The notes below the pieces were generated by a model. It was not told the origin of the DNA and ran no database searches. It was given only the letters and a program-made list of their open reading frames with translations. A stretch of 64,000 nucleotides of DNA from Nocardioides jensenii JCM 1364 = NBRC 14755 (GTDB lineage Bacteria > Actinomycetota > Actinomycetes > Propionibacteriales > Nocardioidaceae), in contig NZ_BCRJ01000059.1 of assembly GCF_001552535.1 (NCBI RefSeq), positions 1-64,000 on the forward strand, given 5' to 3'. Shown here one piece after another: positions 52,918 to 61,161 of this stretch. Made by a program: the position numbers and the translations under genes. Each line of letters starts with the position of its first letter. Position 1 is the first letter of the stretch.

Positions 52918-53662
52918 CTTCGACCGACTCGGCCTCCGCTCGGGTGAGCGCGTCCTGGACATGGGCGCCGGCGCCGGCCGCCACGCCTTCGAGATGTACC
53001 GCCGCGGCGCCGACGTGGTCGCCTTCGACCGTGACGCGGACGAGCTGTCCAACGTGCTCGAGCTCTTCGGGGCGATGAAGGAGGCCGGTGAGGTCCCCGA
53101 CGGTGCCGAGGCGGACATCAAGGAGGGTGACGCGCTCGCGCTGCCCTTCGCCGACGGTGAGTTCGACCGCATCGTCGCCGCCGAGATCCTCGAGCACGTC
53201 CCGGCCGACGTCGAGGCGATCAAGGAGCTGATCCGGGTGCTGCGTCCCGGCGGCACCCTGGCTGTCTCCGTCCCGCGTTGGCTGCCCGAGGTGATCAACT
53301 GGAAGCTCTCGGCCGACTACCACAACTCGCCCGGTGGTCACATCCGCATCTACACCGACCACGAGCTGATCGACAAGGTCACCAAGGGTGGCCGTGACAA
53401 CGACGGCACCCCCGGCGACGCGATGATCTTCGAGGGCAAGGACTACGCGCACGGCCTGCACTCGCCGTACTGGTGGATCAAGTGCGCGGTCGGTGTGAAC
53501 AACGACCAGCACCCGCTGGTGAAGGCCTACCACCAGGTCCTGGTCTGGGACATCATGAAGACGCCCCGTTGGAGCACGGCCACCCGGCTCGCCGAGAAGG
53601 CGCTGAACCCGGTGATCGGCAAGAGCATGGTCCTCTACTTCCGCAAGCCGGATGCGGCCTGA
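52904..53662 (+). CDS. Class I SAM-dependent methyltransferase
   Basis: A 252-residue methyltransferase. Motif I is VLDMGAGAGRHAFEM, the acidic end of strand 2 is VVAFDRDADELS, and the later motifs are DRIVAAEILEHV and LRPGGTLAVSVPRW, as in ubiE/type-11 enzymes. It probably methylates the product of the neighbouring glycosyltransferase or toroid protein, which is inference from overlap on both sides (14 and 11 bases). The C-terminal third has aromatic residues (SPYWWIKCAVG) unlike plain ubiE. Confidence 0.87.
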   Translation: MLTVDFDRLGLRSGERVLDMGAGAGRHAFEMYRRGADVVAFDRDADELSNVLELFGAMKEAGEVPDGAEADIKEGDALALPFADGEFDRIVAAEILEHVPADVEAIKELIRVLRPGGTLAVSVPRWLPEVINWKLSADYHNSPGGHIRIYTDHELIDKVTKGGRDNDGTPGDAMIFEGKDYAHGLHSPYWWIKCAVGVNNDQHPLVKAYHQVLVWDIMKTPRWSTATRLAEKALNPVIGKSMVLYFRKPDAA

Positions 53663-54737
53663 GACCCCGTCGCTGCCCGGCATCCTGACCGCCGCCGAGG
53701 TGGCTCGCACGGCAGCCTCGATCGCGACCATGCAGGAGGCCGACGGAGCGATCCCGTGGACCGTGGGCGAGCACGTCGACGTGTGGAACCATGTCGAGGG
53801 CGCGATGGCGATGCTGGTCGGCGGTGAGGTGGAGGCGGCCGAGCGCGCCTACGAGTGGTGTCTGCGGACCCAGCGTCCCGACGGCTCGTGGCCGATGAAG
53901 ATCGTGGCCGGTGAGGTCGAGGACGCCAGCGGCGAGACCAACATGTGCGCCTACCTCGCGGTCGGGGTCTGGCACCACTGGCTGGTGCGCCGTGACGTGA
54001 GGTTCGTACGTCGACACTGGCCGGCCGTGCAGCGCGCGCTGGACTACGTCGTCTCGATGCAGCTGCCCTTCGGCGGCATCGCGTGGTCGCAGGAGTGGTC
54101 CGACGGCCGACCCGCGAGGGTGAACGCCGAAGGCCTGCTGGCGGGCTCCTCGAGCATCTACCAGGCGTTGCGCGCCGGGGTCGCGCTCTCGGAGCTGATG
54201 GACGAGCCGCAGCCGGAGTGGGAGCTGGCCGGTGGCCGGCTCGGTCACGCCCTGCGCCACCATCGCGACGACTTCCTCGACAAGTCGGAGTTCTCGATGG
54301 ACTGGTACTACCCGGTCCTGGGTGGAGCGGTCCGCGGCGAAGTCGGCCTCGAGCTGATCGACTCACGCTGGGACACGTTCGTCGAGAACGGCCTCGGCAT
54401 CCGCTGCGTCTCAAAGAACCCGTGGGTGACTGGCGCCGAGACCTGCGAGCTGGTCATGGCCCTCGACTCGCTGGGCGACCGCGACCGGGCCCTGCAGCTG
54501 CTGGCCGACATGCAGCACCTGCGCTCCGACGACGGTGCCTACTGGACCGGCTACGTGTTCCCCGACGACGTGAACTGGCCAGCCGAGCACACGACGTACA
54601 CCGCCGCTGCGGTGATCCTCGCGGTCGACGCCCTCGGGCACGGCACCGGAGGCTCCGACATCATGCGCGGCACCACACTGGCCGCGCACTTCGACGAGAT
54701 GGCCCTCGAGTGCGGGTGCGAGCTCAGTCGACGCTAG
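53652..54737 (+). CDS. Prenyltransferase/terpene-cyclase-like alpha-toroid protein
   Basis: A 361-residue protein with the (alpha/alpha)6 toroid repeats of squalene-hopene cyclases and protein prenyltransferases. QW-like repeats are visible: MQEADGAIPW, QRPDGSWP, and DDGAYWTGY; ETCELVMALDSLGDRDRALQ is another helical pair. The DxDD motif of class II cyclases is not seen, so it may bind a glycan or prenyl group rather than cyclise terpenes. It overlaps the methyltransferase by 11 bases and the convergent methyltransferase gene by 14. The function is open. Confidence 0.75.
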   Translation: MRPETPSLPGILTAAEVARTAASIATMQEADGAIPWTVGEHVDVWNHVEGAMAMLVGGEVEAAERAYEWCLRTQRPDGSWPMKIVAGEVEDASGETNMCAYLAVGVWHHWLVRRDVRFVRRHWPAVQRALDYVVSMQLPFGGIAWSQEWSDGRPARVNAEGLLAGSSSIYQALRAGVALSELMDEPQPEWELAGGRLGHALRHHRDDFLDKSEFSMDWYYPVLGGAVRGEVGLELIDSRWDTFVENGLGIRCVSKNPWVTGAETCELVMALDSLGDRDRALQLLADMQHLRSDDGAYWTGYVFPDDVNWPAEHTTYTAAAVILAVDALGHGTGGSDIMRGTTLAAHFDEMALECGCELSRR

Positions 54738-55395
54738 TCGCGTCGCCGGCCTGACCCTTCACGCGTGCGAGGATCCGTATGGAGCCGAGGGCGTCGTCCT
54801 CCGCGAAGGCTCCACTCGCCAGCGCGCGCTGGAAGACGTGGAACGGCGCCTGCCCGCCGTCGGCCGGATCGGCGAAGACGTCGTGGATGACCAGCTTGCC
54901 GCCGGGCTGGATCCAGTGTGCCCATCCGGTGAAGTCGTTCTGGGCGTGCTCCTCGGCGTGGCCTCCGTCGATGAACAGCATCGACAGGGGAGTGCGCCAG
55001 TGCTGGCTGACCGTCGTTGACCTGCCGATGACGGCGACGACCTGGTCCTCGAGTCCGGCCCGGGCGATCGCCTTGCGGAAGAACGGCAACGTGTCCATCA
55101 GGCCGAACTCCTCGTCGACCACCTGGGTGTCGTGGTGCTCCCAGCCGGCCTGGTTCTCCTCCGACCCCCGGTGGTGGTCGACCGTGAACAGGACACCGCC
55201 GACCTCGCGCGCGGCAGCGCCGATGTAGATCGCCGACTTGCCGCAGTAGGTGCCGACCTCCAGCGCCGGCCCCGTGCGGAGCTGCTCGCGGGCGACGCGG
55301 TGCAGGAGGAGGCCTTCGTCCTCGGGCATGAAGCCCTTGGCGGCGCGGGCGTGGTCGAGGAGTTCGGACGGCATCACGTCGGACAGCCTATTCAT
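54724..55395 (-). CDS. Class I SAM-dependent methyltransferase (second of the module)
   Basis: A 223-residue methyltransferase of the MT_24 type. Motif I is ALEVGTYCGKSAIYIG, the strand-2 end is FTVDHHRGSEENQ, and LSMLFIDGGHAEEHAQND is characteristic of sugar or macrocin-type O-methyltransferases. It faces the toroid gene tail to tail with a 14-base overlap and is divergent from the FadE34 gene. A KstR box (55404-55417) ends nine bases before its ATG, so its promoter and that of fadE34 are probably jointly repressed. Confidence 0.85.
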   Translation of the reverse strand: MNRLSDVMPSELLDHARAAKGFMPEDEGLLLHRVAREQLRTGPALEVGTYCGKSAIYIGAAAREVGGVLFTVDHHRGSEENQAGWEHHDTQVVDEEFGLMDTLPFFRKAIARAGLEDQVVAVIGRSTTVSQHWRTPLSMLFIDGGHAEEHAQNDFTGWAHWIQPGGKLVIHDVFADPADGGQAPFHVFQRALASGAFAEDDALGSIRILARVKGQAGDATSVD

Positions 55396-55403
55396 GGCAC
55401 AAT

Positions 55404-55417
55404 TGGAACACGTTCTA
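55404..55417. promoter_or_regulatory. KstR-type box between the methyltransferase and fadE34
   Basis: TGGAACACGTTCTA fits TnnAACnnGTTnnA exactly. It lies eight bases from the methyltransferase ATG and 72 from the fadE34 GTG. In M. tuberculosis fadE34 is a KstR target. Confidence 0.78.
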
Positions 55418-55488
55418 GCTGGTTGAGTGGTGGGGTGGTCGCTTGGACAGCCACGTCAGCACTCGACCGCGACGAAGAAGGAGTGAGT

Positions 55489-57609
55489 GTGTCTCTCGGC
55501 ATCAGCGACGAGCACCGCGAGCTGGGCGACTCCCTGCGCAAGTGGGCGGCCTCCGTGCGTCCTCTGGAGCAGGTGAGGGCCGCCGAAGGTGACCCGCAGG
55601 CCGGGTTCTCCCAAGCCTGGAAGGCGATCGTGGAGATGGGTATCCCTGCGATCGGGGTGCCGGAGTCGGCAGGCGGCGGCGGAGGATCGTTGCTCGACGT
55701 GGCCGTCGCGCTCGAGGCATGCGCGCACGAGATGGTGCCCGGCCCCCTGCTCGGCACGACCGTCGCGGCCGCTCTGCTCGGCGAGACGCCCGGGGTGGCG
55801 GCAGCGCTCGCCCGGGGAGAGATGTCGGTCGGTCTGGGGCTGACCCCCTCGCTCGAGACCGACGGCTCGACGGTGTCGGGTCGGGTGGACGTGGTCTGGG
55901 ATGCGCCCTCGGTGACCCACTTCCTGCTCGGGGCAGGCAACGACAGCTGGTTCGTCGTGCCGGCATCGTGTGCCCGGGTGACCGCCACGGTCGGGCCCGA
56001 CCTCACTCGCCGCTTCGGCTCGGTCGAGCTCGTCGCGGTGCCGGTCTCGGAGCTGGTCGCGGCCACCGGGCTGGAGGCCGCCCTGGTGCGGCGTACAGCC
56101 GTCACGCTCGCGGCCGCCGAGGCCTCCGGCATCGCCCGCTGGTGCTTGAAGACGGCCGTCGAGTACGCCGGGATGCGCGAGCAGTTCGGTGCGAAGATCG
56201 GGTCCTTCCAGGCGATCAAGCACCTGTGTGCCGGCATGCTCGAGTCCGCCGAGGCAGTCACCGCGGTTGCCTGGGATGCGGCCTCAATCGCCTTCGGCGA
56301 CAAGCGCCAGTGGGAGTTCGCCGCCGACGTGACCGGCACGATCGCGTTCGACGGCGCCGTGCAGGTCGCCCAGGACTGCATCCAGGTGCTCGGCGGGATC
56401 GGCTTCACCTTCGAGCACGACGCCCACTTCCACCTGCGCCGCGCGGTCACGCTGCGCGCGCTGCTGGGCGACTCCGACACCTTCGCCTCGTCACTCACCG
56501 ACGCAGCGACCGATGGTGTACGTCGATCGGTCCGGCTCGACTTCGGCGGCCAGGACCAGCCGGTGCGCGAGCGGATCCGCCCCCGAGTCGAGGAGCTGGT
56601 CGCGCTCGACGGGCGCGCACAGCGCCGGGCGCTGGTCGACTCCGGTCTCGCCATGCCGCACTGGCCGGTGCCCTTCGGCCTGGACGCCTCACCCCTCGAG
56701 CAGCTGGTGATCGACCAGGAGCTGGCGGCAGCCGGCGTGCCTCGCGCCGACCTCAAGATCGGTGGCTGGGCGATTCCGACCATCCTCGCCCACGGCTCCG
56801 ACGCCCAGCGCGAGAGATTCGTCCGACCGACCCTGTTCGGCGAGATCGTGTGGTGCCAGCTGTTCAGCGAGCCCGGCGCCGGCTCCGACCTGGCCTCGCT
56901 GCGCACGCGGGCGGTCAAGGTCGACGGCGGTTGGCGGCTCAGCGGTCAGAAGGTCTGGACCTCGCTCGCCCAGGACGCACACTGGGCGATCTGCCTGGCC
57001 CGGACGAACTCGGATGCCCCACAGCACAAGGGGATCAGCTACTTCCTGGTCGACATGGCCAGCGACGGCATCGACGTCAGGCCGCTCCGCGAGCTGACCG
57101 GTGATGCGCTGTTCAACGAGGTCTTCCTCGAGGACGTCTTCGTGCCCGACGACTGCGTCGTCGGCGAGGTTGACCACGGGTGGCGTCTGGCCCGCACCAC
57201 GCTGGCCAACGAACGCGTGGCGATGGCCGGCACCAAGCTCGACCTGAGTGTGGAGCGTGCGGTCTCGCTGGCTCCGCACGTCTCGGCGGCGCAGCGGGCC
57301 CGCATCGGTCATGCCGTGGCGTTGTCCACCGTCTGTGCACTGCTCGGTGTGCGCACGACGCTGCGCTCGCTGGCGGGCTCTGCGCCGGGCGCCGAGTCGA
57401 GCGTGGCGAAGCTGCTCACCGTGCGCAACCGCCAGGACGCCTCCGAGCTCGTGGTCGATCTGCTGGGTGACCGGGTGGTGCTCGGCGGGGAGGAGGTCGC
57501 GGCGGCCGTTCACGAGATGCTGCTCACCCGCTGTCTCTCCATCGCCGGTGGCACCACGCAGATCCTGCGCAACGTGGCGGCCGAGCGGATCCTCGGCCTG
57601 CCACGCTGA
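55489..57609 (+). CDS. fadE34: Fused acyl-CoA dehydrogenase, FadE34 (ChsE3)-like
   Basis: A 706-residue protein made of two acyl-CoA dehydrogenase domains (about 1-355 and 365-706), the layout of M. tuberculosis FadE34 (711 residues). The first half has EQFGAKIGSFQAIKHLCAGM and CIQVLGGIGFTFEHDAHFHL; the second has CQLFSEPGAGSDLASLRT, LSGQKVWTSLAQDAHW and SIAGGTTQILRNVAAERI. FadE34 dehydrogenates steroid side-chain CoA esters. kstR is nearby, as in M. tuberculosis. The GTG at 55489 follows AAGGAG with five bases; another GTG is six bases upstream. Confidence 0.92.
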   Translation: MSLGISDEHRELGDSLRKWAASVRPLEQVRAAEGDPQAGFSQAWKAIVEMGIPAIGVPESAGGGGGSLLDVAVALEACAHEMVPGPLLGTTVAAALLGETPGVAAALARGEMSVGLGLTPSLETDGSTVSGRVDVVWDAPSVTHFLLGAGNDSWFVVPASCARVTATVGPDLTRRFGSVELVAVPVSELVAATGLEAALVRRTAVTLAAAEASGIARWCLKTAVEYAGMREQFGAKIGSFQAIKHLCAGMLESAEAVTAVAWDAASIAFGDKRQWEFAADVTGTIAFDGAVQVAQDCIQVLGGIGFTFEHDAHFHLRRAVTLRALLGDSDTFASSLTDAATDGVRRSVRLDFGGQDQPVRERIRPRVEELVALDGRAQRRALVDSGLAMPHWPVPFGLDASPLEQLVIDQELAAAGVPRADLKIGGWAIPTILAHGSDAQRERFVRPTLFGEIVWCQLFSEPGAGSDLASLRTRAVKVDGGWRLSGQKVWTSLAQDAHWAICLARTNSDAPQHKGISYFLVDMASDGIDVRPLRELTGDALFNEVFLEDVFVPDDCVVGEVDHGWRLARTTLANERVAMAGTKLDLSVERAVSLAPHVSAAQRARIGHAVALSTVCALLGVRTTLRSLAGSAPGAESSVAKLLTVRNRQDASELVVDLLGDRVVLGGEEVAAAVHEMLLTRCLSIAGGTTQILRNVAAERILGLPR

Positions 57610-57620
57610 CTGCGTCAGGG

Positions 57621-58232
57621 TCAGCCGCGACGAACGCGGGGGCCGTACGCCGGACCGGTGTCGCGCACCTTGCCCGCCAGCAGGGCGTCGTCGTAGTAGA
57701 AGGTCTCCGTAGCGCTGGTGGCCCTGATCGACACGGCACCGACGCGCACCCACCGGGGGGCGCCGAGGCAGGATCGCGGCACCCGGAAACGGACGGTGTG
57801 CGCGGGGTAGTCGATCCGGGTGCGCAGGCCCCGGCACGTCAGGACGGTGCCGCCTCGCGTGGTGATCTGGTTCTCGCCCTGTGCCCCCATGCGGCGTTCG
57901 CGCATGACGGACACGTCCCGGCGCAGCTTCTCGTCGGTGATCACCGAAAGACCGAACGCCTGCAGCGCCGATGCCCGACGCAGGTCTCCCAGGGTCATCG
58001 TCACGAACACGTTGTCGTGGCGGTGGTCGACCACGGTGCGAACGATGTCACCGTCTTGCGCGTTCGGGGCGAGGGTTCCGGCGTCCGGGTGGGACGCCGA
58101 CCAGGCGTATTTCAGGACGTCGCCGCTCGCATCGCGGTGCACGACCTTCTCGGCGTGCGCGACAGTCGTGGTGCCGGCGCTCAGGCAGGCGGTGGTGGCG
58201 AGGGCGAGGGCCGCCCCGATCAGCTTGTGCAC
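57621..58232 (-). CDS. Secreted hypothetical protein
   Basis: A 203-residue protein with an N-terminal signal peptide (LIGAALALATTACLSAG then a likely AHA cut site near residue 30). The mature part, with VVHRDASGDVLKY and VFVTMTLGDLRR, recalls a short beta-sandwich domain common in secreted actinobacterial proteins, but no family is firm. The GTG at 58232 is chosen because AGAGGAACAC gives a ribosome site and the signal then begins at once. It is convergent with fadE34, 11 bases apart. Confidence 0.68.
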   Translation of the reverse strand: MHKLIGAALALATTACLSAGTTTVAHAEKVVHRDASGDVLKYAWSASHPDAGTLAPNAQDGDIVRTVVDHRHDNVFVTMTLGDLRRASALQAFGLSVITDEKLRRDVSVMRERRMGAQGENQITTRGGTVLTCRGLRTRIDYPAHTVRFRVPRSCLGAPRWVRVGAVSIRATSATETFYYDDALLAGKVRDTGPAYGPRVRRG

Positions 58233-58304
58233 GTGTTCCTCTCGAGGGCCTTGTTGCCCGCGCACAGGCTAGGAGAAGAACCGCCCCGACGGAGGCGAAA
58301 CGGG

Positions 58305-59585
58305 TCAGTTGGCCTCGGCCTCGGCCGTGTCGATGATCTCGTCCGCGTCGACCTCGGACACGTCGACGCCCTGGCGGTAGCCGTTCCAGTGCCAGTGCAG
58401 GTAGCGGTCCACGGCCTTGGTGACGTGACCGGCACGGATCGACTTGAAGATCTCGTAGGCGTGCTGCGCGACCGGCAGCTCGGCGTACACGACGGTGCTC
58501 TCGGAGATCTCGCGCAGGCGGGCCACGAACAGGCGGGCCTGCTCGACCGGCACCAGGGTGTCGTTGGTGCCGTGCATGACGAAGAAGTCGGGGGCCTCCG
58601 GTGTGATCTGCAGGATCGGCGAACCTGCCTCGAACGTCTCGGGGTCCTCCTGCCAGCGCTTGCGAACGATCCGCGGCGCCAGGAACTTGTCGCGCATGAG
58701 AAGCATCGACTTCAGCCCGGTGGCCCCGGCGAAGTCGTAGACGCCGTAGTGCGGCACGGCGACGGCGACGCTGGTGTCGGCGTCCTCGAAACCGGGCTGG
58801 AACTCCTTGACGTGGGGAGTGAGTGCCGCCAGCGCGGCCAGGTGACCACCCGCGGACCCACCGGTGATGGCGATGTAGGCCGGGTCGCCTCCGTAGTCGG
58901 CGATGTGCTCGCGGACCCAGGCGATCGCCTTCTTCACGTCGATGATCTGCGCGGGGAACGGACTGCGCGGCGCGAGGCGGTAGTTGATCGCGACGCAGAC
59001 CCATCCCTTCGCCGCGAGCTGCGTCATCAGGGGAAGGCCCTGCTCGCGCTTGTCGCCGATCGTCCAGCCGCCGCCGTGCACCTGCAGGAGCACGGGGGCG
59101 TCCCTCAGGTCCTGCCCCTTGGCTCGATAGATGTCGAGCTTGCCGCGTCGACCGGCGTCGCTGTAGGCGATGTCACGGAGCACCTCGATGTCAGGAGTCA
59201 ACATCCGGAACGGGTTCACCAGCGAGCGCCAGCTGGTGGCCAGGTCGGCCGGGGTGGGCGCCGCGTCGAGCCGTTCCACGTAGTCGACGCCGATGCCCTC
59301 GGTGAGCGCCCGCTCGACGCCGTCCTGCACCTTGCCCGCCGTACGCACGAGATAGCCCAGACCGGCCATGCTGGCAGCGGCCAGGGCCAGGCCGGCCGTG
59401 CTGCGACGCCGGGGCCCCACATGCACGGCGGTGTCCGCAGCGGTGAGGGCCAGCAGGTGTGGCGCGAGCTCGTTGGTCATCCAGCCGGCGAAGAAGGACG
59501 GGATGCCCACGCGCAGGCCCGGCAGGGGGCGGATCGCGTTGGCGGTCAGGGCTGCGGTGATGATCTGACGACGTAGGAAGGCCAC
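58305..59585 (-). CDS. lipC: Alpha/beta-hydrolase esterase, LipC-like
   Basis: A 426-residue hormone-sensitive-lipase-type esterase. The oxyanion hole is VHGGGW, the nucleophile is in GGSAGGHLAAL, and the His is likely in PVAQHAYEIF; HGTNDTLVP gives the acid. An N-terminal helical region precedes the hydrolase. It is divergent from a WS/DGAT, the same pair as Rv0220-Rv0221 of M. tuberculosis. The GTG at 59585 is chosen because the frame upstream runs through a KstR box and lacks protein-like sequence. Confidence 0.82.
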   Translation of the reverse strand: MAFLRRQIITAALTANAIRPLPGLRVGIPSFFAGWMTNELAPHLLALTAADTAVHVGPRRRSTAGLALAAASMAGLGYLVRTAGKVQDGVERALTEGIGVDYVERLDAAPTPADLATSWRSLVNPFRMLTPDIEVLRDIAYSDAGRRGKLDIYRAKGQDLRDAPVLLQVHGGGWTIGDKREQGLPLMTQLAAKGWVCVAINYRLAPRSPFPAQIIDVKKAIAWVREHIADYGGDPAYIAITGGSAGGHLAALAALTPHVKEFQPGFEDADTSVAVAVPHYGVYDFAGATGLKSMLLMRDKFLAPRIVRKRWQEDPETFEAGSPILQITPEAPDFFVMHGTNDTLVPVEQARLFVARLREISESTVVYAELPVAQHAYEIFKSIRAGHVTKAVDRYLHWHWNGYRQGVDVSEVDADEIIDTAEAEAN

Positions 59586-59636
59586 GCTGCGGATGCTAGC
59601 CGGGGTGGCTCGTCCGCACCGCTTCCCGTCCAAAAT

Positions 59637-59650
59637 TAGAACACGTTCCA
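59637..59650. promoter_or_regulatory. KstR-type box between lipC and WS/DGAT
   Basis: TAGAACACGTTCCA fits TnnAACnnGTTnnA exactly. It lies 52 bases before the lipC start and 11 bases before the TAGAAT -10 box of the WS/DGAT, so it can repress both. Confidence 0.78.
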
Positions 59651-59660
59651 CCTTGCCGGA

Positions 59661-59666
59661 TAGAAT
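59661..59666 (+). promoter_or_regulatory. Leaderless -10 box of the WS/DGAT gene
   Basis: TAGAAT ends seven bases before the ATG at 59674. This favours that ATG over the in-frame ATG at 59665, which lies inside the -10 box. Confidence 0.5.
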
Positions 59667-59673
59667 GTCGGCC

Positions 59674-61161
59674 ATGGATCGACTCAGTGGCCTGGATGCG
59701 AGCTTCCTCTATCTCGAGACCCCCGAGCAGCTGATGCACGTGTGCGGCCTGATCGTCCTGGATCCCACCACGATCCCGGGTGGCTACACGTACGCCGGCC
59801 TGCGGGAGACGCTGCGTGACCGCGTCATCGACGTCCCCAAGTTCACCCGACGTCTGCGCCGGGTGCCGCTCGACATCGACCACCCGGTCTGGGTCGCCGA
59901 CGACCACTTCGACATCGACCATCACCTGCACCGACTCTCGCTACCGGCGCCGGGCGGGTACGACGAGCTCGTGGAGCTGTGCGGGCACCTGGCCGGTCAG
60001 ACCATGAACCGCAGCCGCCCGCTGTGGGAGATGTGGGTCATCGAGGGGTACGCCGACAAGGTGGTGGTGTTCTCCAAGATGCACCACGCCACCGTCGACG
60101 GCGCCTCGGGCTCGAACCTGATCTCGCACCTGTGCAGCCTCGAACCCGACGCCGCTCCGCTCGAGACCAGCGGCCCCGTGCCGCCCGGTCGCAACCCGGG
60201 GGGCCTCGAGCTCCTGGGCAGGGGAGTGGTCCACAACCTCACCAAGCCCTTGCTGGTGACCCGGCTCCTGCAGCCGTCGGTGTCGCTCGTGGCCAAGACG
60301 ATCGGGCGGGCACGTGAGGGAACTGCGATGGCGGCGCCGTTCACCGCGCCGCGCACCTCGTTCAACGGCACCATCAGCGGACACCGCTCCATCGGCTTTG
60401 CCGAGCTCGACCTCGAGGAGATCAAGGCGGTCAAGCAGGCAAGCGGTGCGACGGTCAACGATGTCGTGCTCTCACTCGCCGGGGGTGCCCTGCGGGCCTA
60501 CCTCGAGAGTCGCGGCGAGCTGCCGGACGTGTCGTTGATCGCGACCGTGCCGGTCTCCGTGCGCGGCACGAGCCAGCGGGCCCACGGTGCCAACAAGGTG
60601 TCGGCGATGTTCGCGCGGTTGGGCACCGACATCGAGGACCCGCTCGACCGGCTCGAGATGATGGCGACGAGCAACCGCAACGCCAAGGAGCACCACCAGG
60701 CGATCAGCGCCGACACCCTGCAGGACTGGGCTGAGTTCGCTGCCCCACGCACCTTCGGGCTGGCCGTGCGTGCCTATGCCGGGCTCCGGCTGGCCGAGAA
60801 GCACCCGGTCGTGCACAACCTCGTGATCTCCAACGTTCCCGGCCCGCCGATCCCGCTCTACTTCGCCGGAGCTCGCATCGACGCGCTCTGTCCGTTGGGC
60901 CCGGTCTTCCATGGTGCCGGCCTGAACATCACGGTGATGTCCAACAACGGGCGGGTGCACGTGGGCGTGATCGCGTGCTCGGAGTCGATGAAGGACGTCG
61001 GCGCGCTGGTCTCCCGATTTCCCGACGAGCTGCAGCGCGTGAAAGAGGCCCTCGACAGGTCGACGTCGCGGGCGACGACCGTCGTACAGGCCTCGACGAG
61101 TGCGGGGACGAAGATCTCCGCCTCGAGGACGCAGGCAGCATGGCCGGCATCGATGTCGTGA
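59674..61161 (+). CDS. Wax ester synthase/diacylglycerol acyltransferase (WS/DGAT)
   Basis: A 495-residue WS/DGAT, which makes storage wax esters or triacylglycerol from acyl-CoA. It opens MDRLSGLDASFLYLE and has the active-site MHHATVDGAS (HHxxxDG, first His near 136) and the C-terminal NVPGPPIPLYFAGA and GLNITVMSNNG. The likely Rv0221 homologue, divergent from lipC. After PDELQRVKEAL near residue 460 the last 35 residues are Ser/Thr-rich and are antisense to the hydrolase gene, so the native end seems lost. Confidence 0.92.
   Translation: MDRLSGLDASFLYLETPEQLMHVCGLIVLDPTTIPGGYTYAGLRETLRDRVIDVPKFTRRLRRVPLDIDHPVWVADDHFDIDHHLHRLSLPAPGGYDELVELCGHLAGQTMNRSRPLWEMWVIEGYADKVVVFSKMHHATVDGASGSNLISHLCSLEPDAAPLETSGPVPPGRNPGGLELLGRGVVHNLTKPLLVTRLLQPSVSLVAKTIGRAREGTAMAAPFTAPRTSFNGTISGHRSIGFAELDLEEIKAVKQASGATVNDVVLSLAGGALRAYLESRGELPDVSLIATVPVSVRGTSQRAHGANKVSAMFARLGTDIEDPLDRLEMMATSNRNAKEHHQAISADTLQDWAEFAAPRTFGLAVRAYAGLRLAEKHPVVHNLVISNVPGPPIPLYFAGARIDALCPLGPVFHGAGLNITVMSNNGRVHVGVIACSESMKDVGALVSRFPDELQRVKEALDRSTSRATTVVQASTSAGTKISASRTQAAWPASMS

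Noticed and set aside
59586-59675. N-terminal extension of the LipC-like esterase
   Set aside because: It would place coding sequence over a KstR box and over the start region of the divergent WS/DGAT; the GTG at 59585 is more likely.
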